Origin: JAEXNA01 sp041676625
GTDB lineage: Bacteria > Vulcanimicrobiota > Xenobia > Xenobiales > JADMJV01
DNA length: 64,000 bases
Assembly (NCBI GenBank): GCA_041676625.1
Contig: JBAYRN010000006.1
Coordinates: forward strand, 1 to 64,000
Reading direction: 5' to 3'
Of the stretch, positions 61,373-64,000 are shown piece after piece. Positions within the stretch are counted from its first letter, which is position 1, and each line of letters starts with the position of its first letter. A program made the position numbers and the translations under genes. Below the pieces are notes generated by a model that saw only the letters and a list, made by a program, of their open reading frames with translations, did not search any database and was not told the DNA's origin.

Positions 61373-62743
61373 ATGGATACAAGCCATGAGATGGCCCCGA
61401 TGGTGGGTCACCGTTGGGATGATTGTCTGGACGCTCTGTGGGAGCATCTGGAAACTCCCATCAAGTCAGCAATAGATAATTCTATCCCACTCGAAGCCAA
61501 GGGCTCGCGATTGGTTATAGGTGTCCATGGAAAGTGGTCTCGCGACTTTCTAAATCGGCCCACCTGCCGTAGAAGGATCCTGAGTCTCTTACCATACGAA
61601 AATAAAGCGTTGGATCTTGAGTTTGTCGCGCTGGACGGGCCCCCGCCGATACTCAAGCGCTCTAACGGTAAGGCCAGTAAAATAGTGACAGATAGACCCC
61701 AGGGCGGAAAGCGATCGTCTCCCCTCAACCCGCGTTACACCTTCAAGACGTTTGTTCGGGGTGCCAGCAACAACCTGGCCTCGGCGGCCGCCATTGCGGT
61801 GGCCGAGCAACCGGCTAAAGCCTACAACCCTCTTTTCATCTACGGCGGCGTCGGACTGGGCAAGACTCATCTCATGCACGCCATCGGCAACACCATCCAG
61901 GAGAAAAACCCTGATATCAAGATCGCCTATATGAGCGCCGAGCGATTCACCAACGAAATGATCGACTCGATCTCCGACGCCAAGATGAACAAATTTCGCC
62001 GCAGTTATCGCACCGTTGACGTGTTGTTGGTAGACGACATTCAGTTCCTGGCCAACAAAGAACGGACCCAGGAAGAGTTCTTCCACACTTTCAATGAACT
62101 GCACGGAGCCAACAAACAGATCGTGATCTCGAGCGACCGCACTCCCCGGCAGATCCCAACCTTGGAGGATCGCCTGCGCTCTCGTTTCGAATGGGGAATG
62201 ATCGCCGACATCCAGCCCCCGGACTTTGAAACCCGGGTAGCTATTCTTAGAAAGAAAGCTGATCAGTGCGCTTGCAAGCTACCCAACGACGTCTCTCACC
62301 TGCTGGCTGAGCGGGTTCCTTCAAATATTCGAGAGCTGGAGGGTGCGCTGACCAGACTGGTGGCCTTTTCTTCCCTTCAACAGAAGCCCATCACGGTAGA
62401 ACTGGCCACAGAGGCTCTGAAAGGTATCCTACCGGATCCTGCCAACCGCAACATCACCATCCGAGATATTCAGAAGACGGTCTGCGAATACTTCAGCATC
62501 AGCCACAACGAGCTGGTTGGCAAACGTCGCGATCAGAAAGTCGTGAAACCTCGACAGGTGGCTATGTACCTCTGTAAAGAGCTAACAGGCGCCTCCTACC
62601 CCGAGATAGGCAGCGAGTTCGGAGGGCGAGACCACACCACGGTGATGCACTCCTGCCGCAAGATAGACTCCAACATCGAGGACCCCTACTTCCGAACCAG
62701 CCTGGACAATATCAAGAACATGCTGGGCGGAATGGCCCGATGA
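61373..62743 (+). CDS. dnaA: Chromosomal replication initiator DnaA
   Basis: 456 residues. Domain I occupies about 1-85; after a short linker, domain III starts at NPRYTFKTFVRGASNNLA with Walker A GGVGLGKTHLMHA, Walker B VLLVDDIQFLANKE and the arginine finger in DRLRSRFEWG. Domain IV has the DNA-binding helix-turn-helix and signature SYPEIGSEFGGRDHTTVMHSCRKI. It opens origin DNA at DnaA boxes. AGAGGA lies 11 nt before the ATG. It is preceded by a long regulatory leader with DnaA boxes and followed by a terminator. Confidence 0.97.
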   Translation: MDTSHEMAPMVGHRWDDCLDALWEHLETPIKSAIDNSIPLEAKGSRLVIGVHGKWSRDFLNRPTCRRRILSLLPYENKALDLEFVALDGPPPILKRSNGKASKIVTDRPQGGKRSSPLNPRYTFKTFVRGASNNLASAAAIAVAEQPAKAYNPLFIYGGVGLGKTHLMHAIGNTIQEKNPDIKIAYMSAERFTNEMIDSISDAKMNKFRRSYRTVDVLLVDDIQFLANKERTQEEFFHTFNELHGANKQIVISSDRTPRQIPTLEDRLRSRFEWGMIADIQPPDFETRVAILRKKADQCACKLPNDVSHLLAERVPSNIRELEGALTRLVAFSSLQQKPITVELATEALKGILPDPANRNITIRDIQKTVCEYFSISHNELVGKRRDQKVVKPRQVAMYLCKELTGASYPEIGSEFGGRDHTTVMHSCRKIDSNIEDPYFRTSLDNIKNMLGGMAR

Positions 62744-62762
62744 GCGGTCTTCACAGCCGCAG

Positions 62763-62795
62763 AAAAAAGCCAGGACCCGAGCCTGGCTTTTTTCT
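62763..62795 (+). terminator. Rho-independent terminator after dnaA
   Basis: A 12-bp stem, 62763-62774 (ending GCCAGG) with 62782-62793 (starting CCTGGC), has a 7-nt loop and is flanked by A-run and T-run, so it could work in both directions. It separates dnaA from dnaN. Confidence 0.85.
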
Positions 62796-62860
62796 TTTCC
62801 GGAGTTTGGCCGCATTCACTAAAGGACATGGATTCAGCTCTTTCATGGCTTTTAGTCTCC

Positions 62861-63060
62861 TGGGGAAAAAGCTTCGAGTTGGTGTGGACAAGAGTTCCAG
62901 TTGTCCCCATGGGGATAACTTTCAGGGACACATGGGAAAGTCCGGAAGATCCGTACCAGGCTTTTCCCCATGGAAAACGCTACAAGAACCGCACCAGAAA
63001 AGGACATGTCTTGTTTTCCCCAGTATCCCCACCCCCTATTATTATGACTATGATCATGAA
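62861..63060. other. Candidate replication origin (oriC) between dnaA and dnaN
   Basis: The 337-bp gap holds a cluster of 9-mers related to the DnaA box: TTTTCCCCA inverted at 62869-62861, TTGTCCACA inverted at 62891-62883, TTGTCCCCA at 62901-62909 fused to TTATCCCCA inverted at 62918-62910, TTTTCCCCA at 62962-62970 and at 63014-63022, and GTATCCCCA at 63023-63031. A C-rich tract (63027-63036) follows, then an AT-rich stretch whose lower strand reads 3'-GAT-AAT-AAT from 63036, the DnaA-trio pattern of unwinding elements. Position and order fit a single-part oriC. Most boxes have C where the consensus has A at position 7. Confidence 0.6.
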
Positions 63061-63080
63061 TATAAAAAGTAAAGGAAGTC

Positions 63081-64000
63081 ATGATGCAGCTAACCTGTGA
63101 AAAAAGAAAACTTGAAGAAGCCGTAATGGCATGTGCTCGAGCGATCAATCCCCGAAGTCCACTTCCTATTCTCAGTCACATCCTTTTCGAAGCCCTCGAT
63201 GATCATGTCAAACTGACCGCCACCGATCTCGATGTCGGGCTTTCTATCAAATTGGAAGCTCAAGTCATAGAACCCGGGTCGATCACCTGCCCGGCTCGCT
63301 TGACCCAGGAGATCGTCTCCAAGTTTCCAGCTGGTCAGGTGGAACTGAATACCCTGACCGAAGGTCGCATGCTCTTGAGCTGTGGCAATTCTAAATTTGA
63401 ATTAGCCACACTCCCTTCCGAAGAGTTTCCCAGCCTGCCCGATGTAGGCTCTGAGGCAACCTCAGCTCAATTACCTCAAGATTCTTTGAAAGCCGCCATC
63501 AAGCAAGTGGCGGTAGCGGCCGCTTCCTCCCAGGATGAATCTCGAGCGGTGATGACTGGAATCAGTCTCTCCCTGGGAGATGGAACTCTAACTCTGGTCG
63601 CTACCGACGGTCGGCGGCTGGCCTGTGCCCGAAAAGCGGTTGAGGGATCCCTGACACAAGAGCAGGAATTGTCTGTCGTGGTTCCGGCTCGAGCGCTCAC
63701 CGAACTCTCCCGACTCATCGAATCCGGCGGCGATGTCTCTCTCTGGGTGGCTAAGAGCCAGGCCTTTTTTCGATTCGACAACTACGCTCTTCATTGTCGG
63801 CTACTGGAGGGTCGATTCCCCGATTACACCAAAGTGGTTCCTACTCAGTTCAACCGGATGTGCCGGATCGGCCGGGAGGACTTCACCCAGGCCCTCAAGC
63901 GAATGCTGGTGGTAGCTCAGGAGAAACGCAGTCCAAACCTGATCCGCTTGCGTTTTTCCGATGACACGCTGAGTCTCTCGGCGAATACTCCGGATCTTGG
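63081..64000 (+). CDS. dnaN: DNA polymerase III beta subunit (sliding clamp), partial
   Basis: About 306 residues are visible; the gene runs off the right edge. The N-terminus MQLTCEKRKLEEAVMACARAI with PRSPLPILSHILFEA is typical of DnaN, followed by LTATDLDVGLSI, LPSEEFPSLP and LVATDGRRLA. The frame starts ATG-ATG; the second ATG (63084) is better spaced (7 nt) from the AAAGGA upstream. The clamp tethers polymerase III to DNA. Its place after dnaA is conserved. Confidence 0.95.
   Translation, partial: MMQLTCEKRKLEEAVMACARAINPRSPLPILSHILFEALDDHVKLTATDLDVGLSIKLEAQVIEPGSITCPARLTQEIVSKFPAGQVELNTLTEGRMLLSCGNSKFELATLPSEEFPSLPDVGSEATSAQLPQDSLKAAIKQVAVAAASSQDESRAVMTGISLSLGDGTLTLVATDGRRLACARKAVEGSLTQEQELSVVVPARALTELSRLIESGGDVSLWVAKSQAFFRFDNYALHCRLLEGRFPDYTKVVPTQFNRMCRIGREDFTQALKRMLVVAQEKRSPNLIRLRFSDDTLSLSANTPDL

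Noticed and set aside
1..64000. tRNA genes, CRISPR arrays, insertion sequences or prophage genes
   Set aside because: No cloverleaf-like pattern, regular repeat-spacer series, transposase or phage structural motif was seen by eye; a dedicated scan was not possible.

Overview
The window is about 64 kb of a compact, GC-rich bacterial chromosome around the replication origin. The right end has the classic order mnmE-jag-yidC-yidD-rnpA-rpmH / dnaA / dnaN, with mnmG, rsmG and parB further left. The cell is probably diderm: there is a TolC-type channel, a membrane-fusion protein and a MacB-type permease. A short YidC without a large periplasmic domain, next to a Jag/KhpB gene, is more usual outside Proteobacteria. 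I cannot name the lineage. No tRNA, rRNA, CRISPR array, IS element or prophage was seen.

Layout. 1-4.4 kb: surface-sugar genes (SDR epimerase, nucleotide-sugar dehydrogenase, GT87-like membrane protein). 4.5-5.9 kb: a secreted OB-like protein and a TacA/TacT-type toxin-antitoxin pair whose mRNA looks leaderless. 6.2-22.1 kb: an envelope-lipid region with an MsbA-like ABC transporter, three glycosyltransferases (one PLOD-like, one fungal Mnn-like), an acyl carrier protein, a FtsX/MacB permease, myo-inositol-1-phosphate synthase, a PAP2 enzyme, a CDP-alcohol phosphotransferase, a serine-palmitoyltransferase-like enzyme, a MacB-type ATPase, a close match to eukaryotic 3-ketodihydrosphingosine reductase, TolC and a membrane-fusion protein. 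Together these look like a pathway for making, mannosylating and exporting an inositol-phosphate sphingolipid. 22.1-33.5 kb: housekeeping and singletons (smc, a REC-PAS-ATPase regulator, ung, corA, trmO, an aminotransferase, DUF808). 33.7-42.5 kb: YnbC- and YnbD-like lipid enzymes, two tandem asparagine synthetases and a GT4 glycosyltransferase. 42.5-47.1 kb: parB without parA and three pilin-like genes, one very large. 47.1-60.8 kb: one unbroken minus-strand gene train from rpmH to rsmG, in which a four-gene transglutaminase / ATP-grasp / alpha-E / metallopeptidase cassette lies between mnmE and mnmG. 60.8-64 kb: divergent rpmH and dnaA promoters with DnaA boxes, dnaA, a terminator, a candidate oriC and the start of dnaN.

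Genes are packed very tightly. Many co-directional pairs overlap by 4 nt (GTGA, TTGA or ATGA), which points to translational coupling, and several convergent pairs share the bases of their stop codons. GTG and TTG starts are common. All family calls come from reading motifs by eye; no database search was run.
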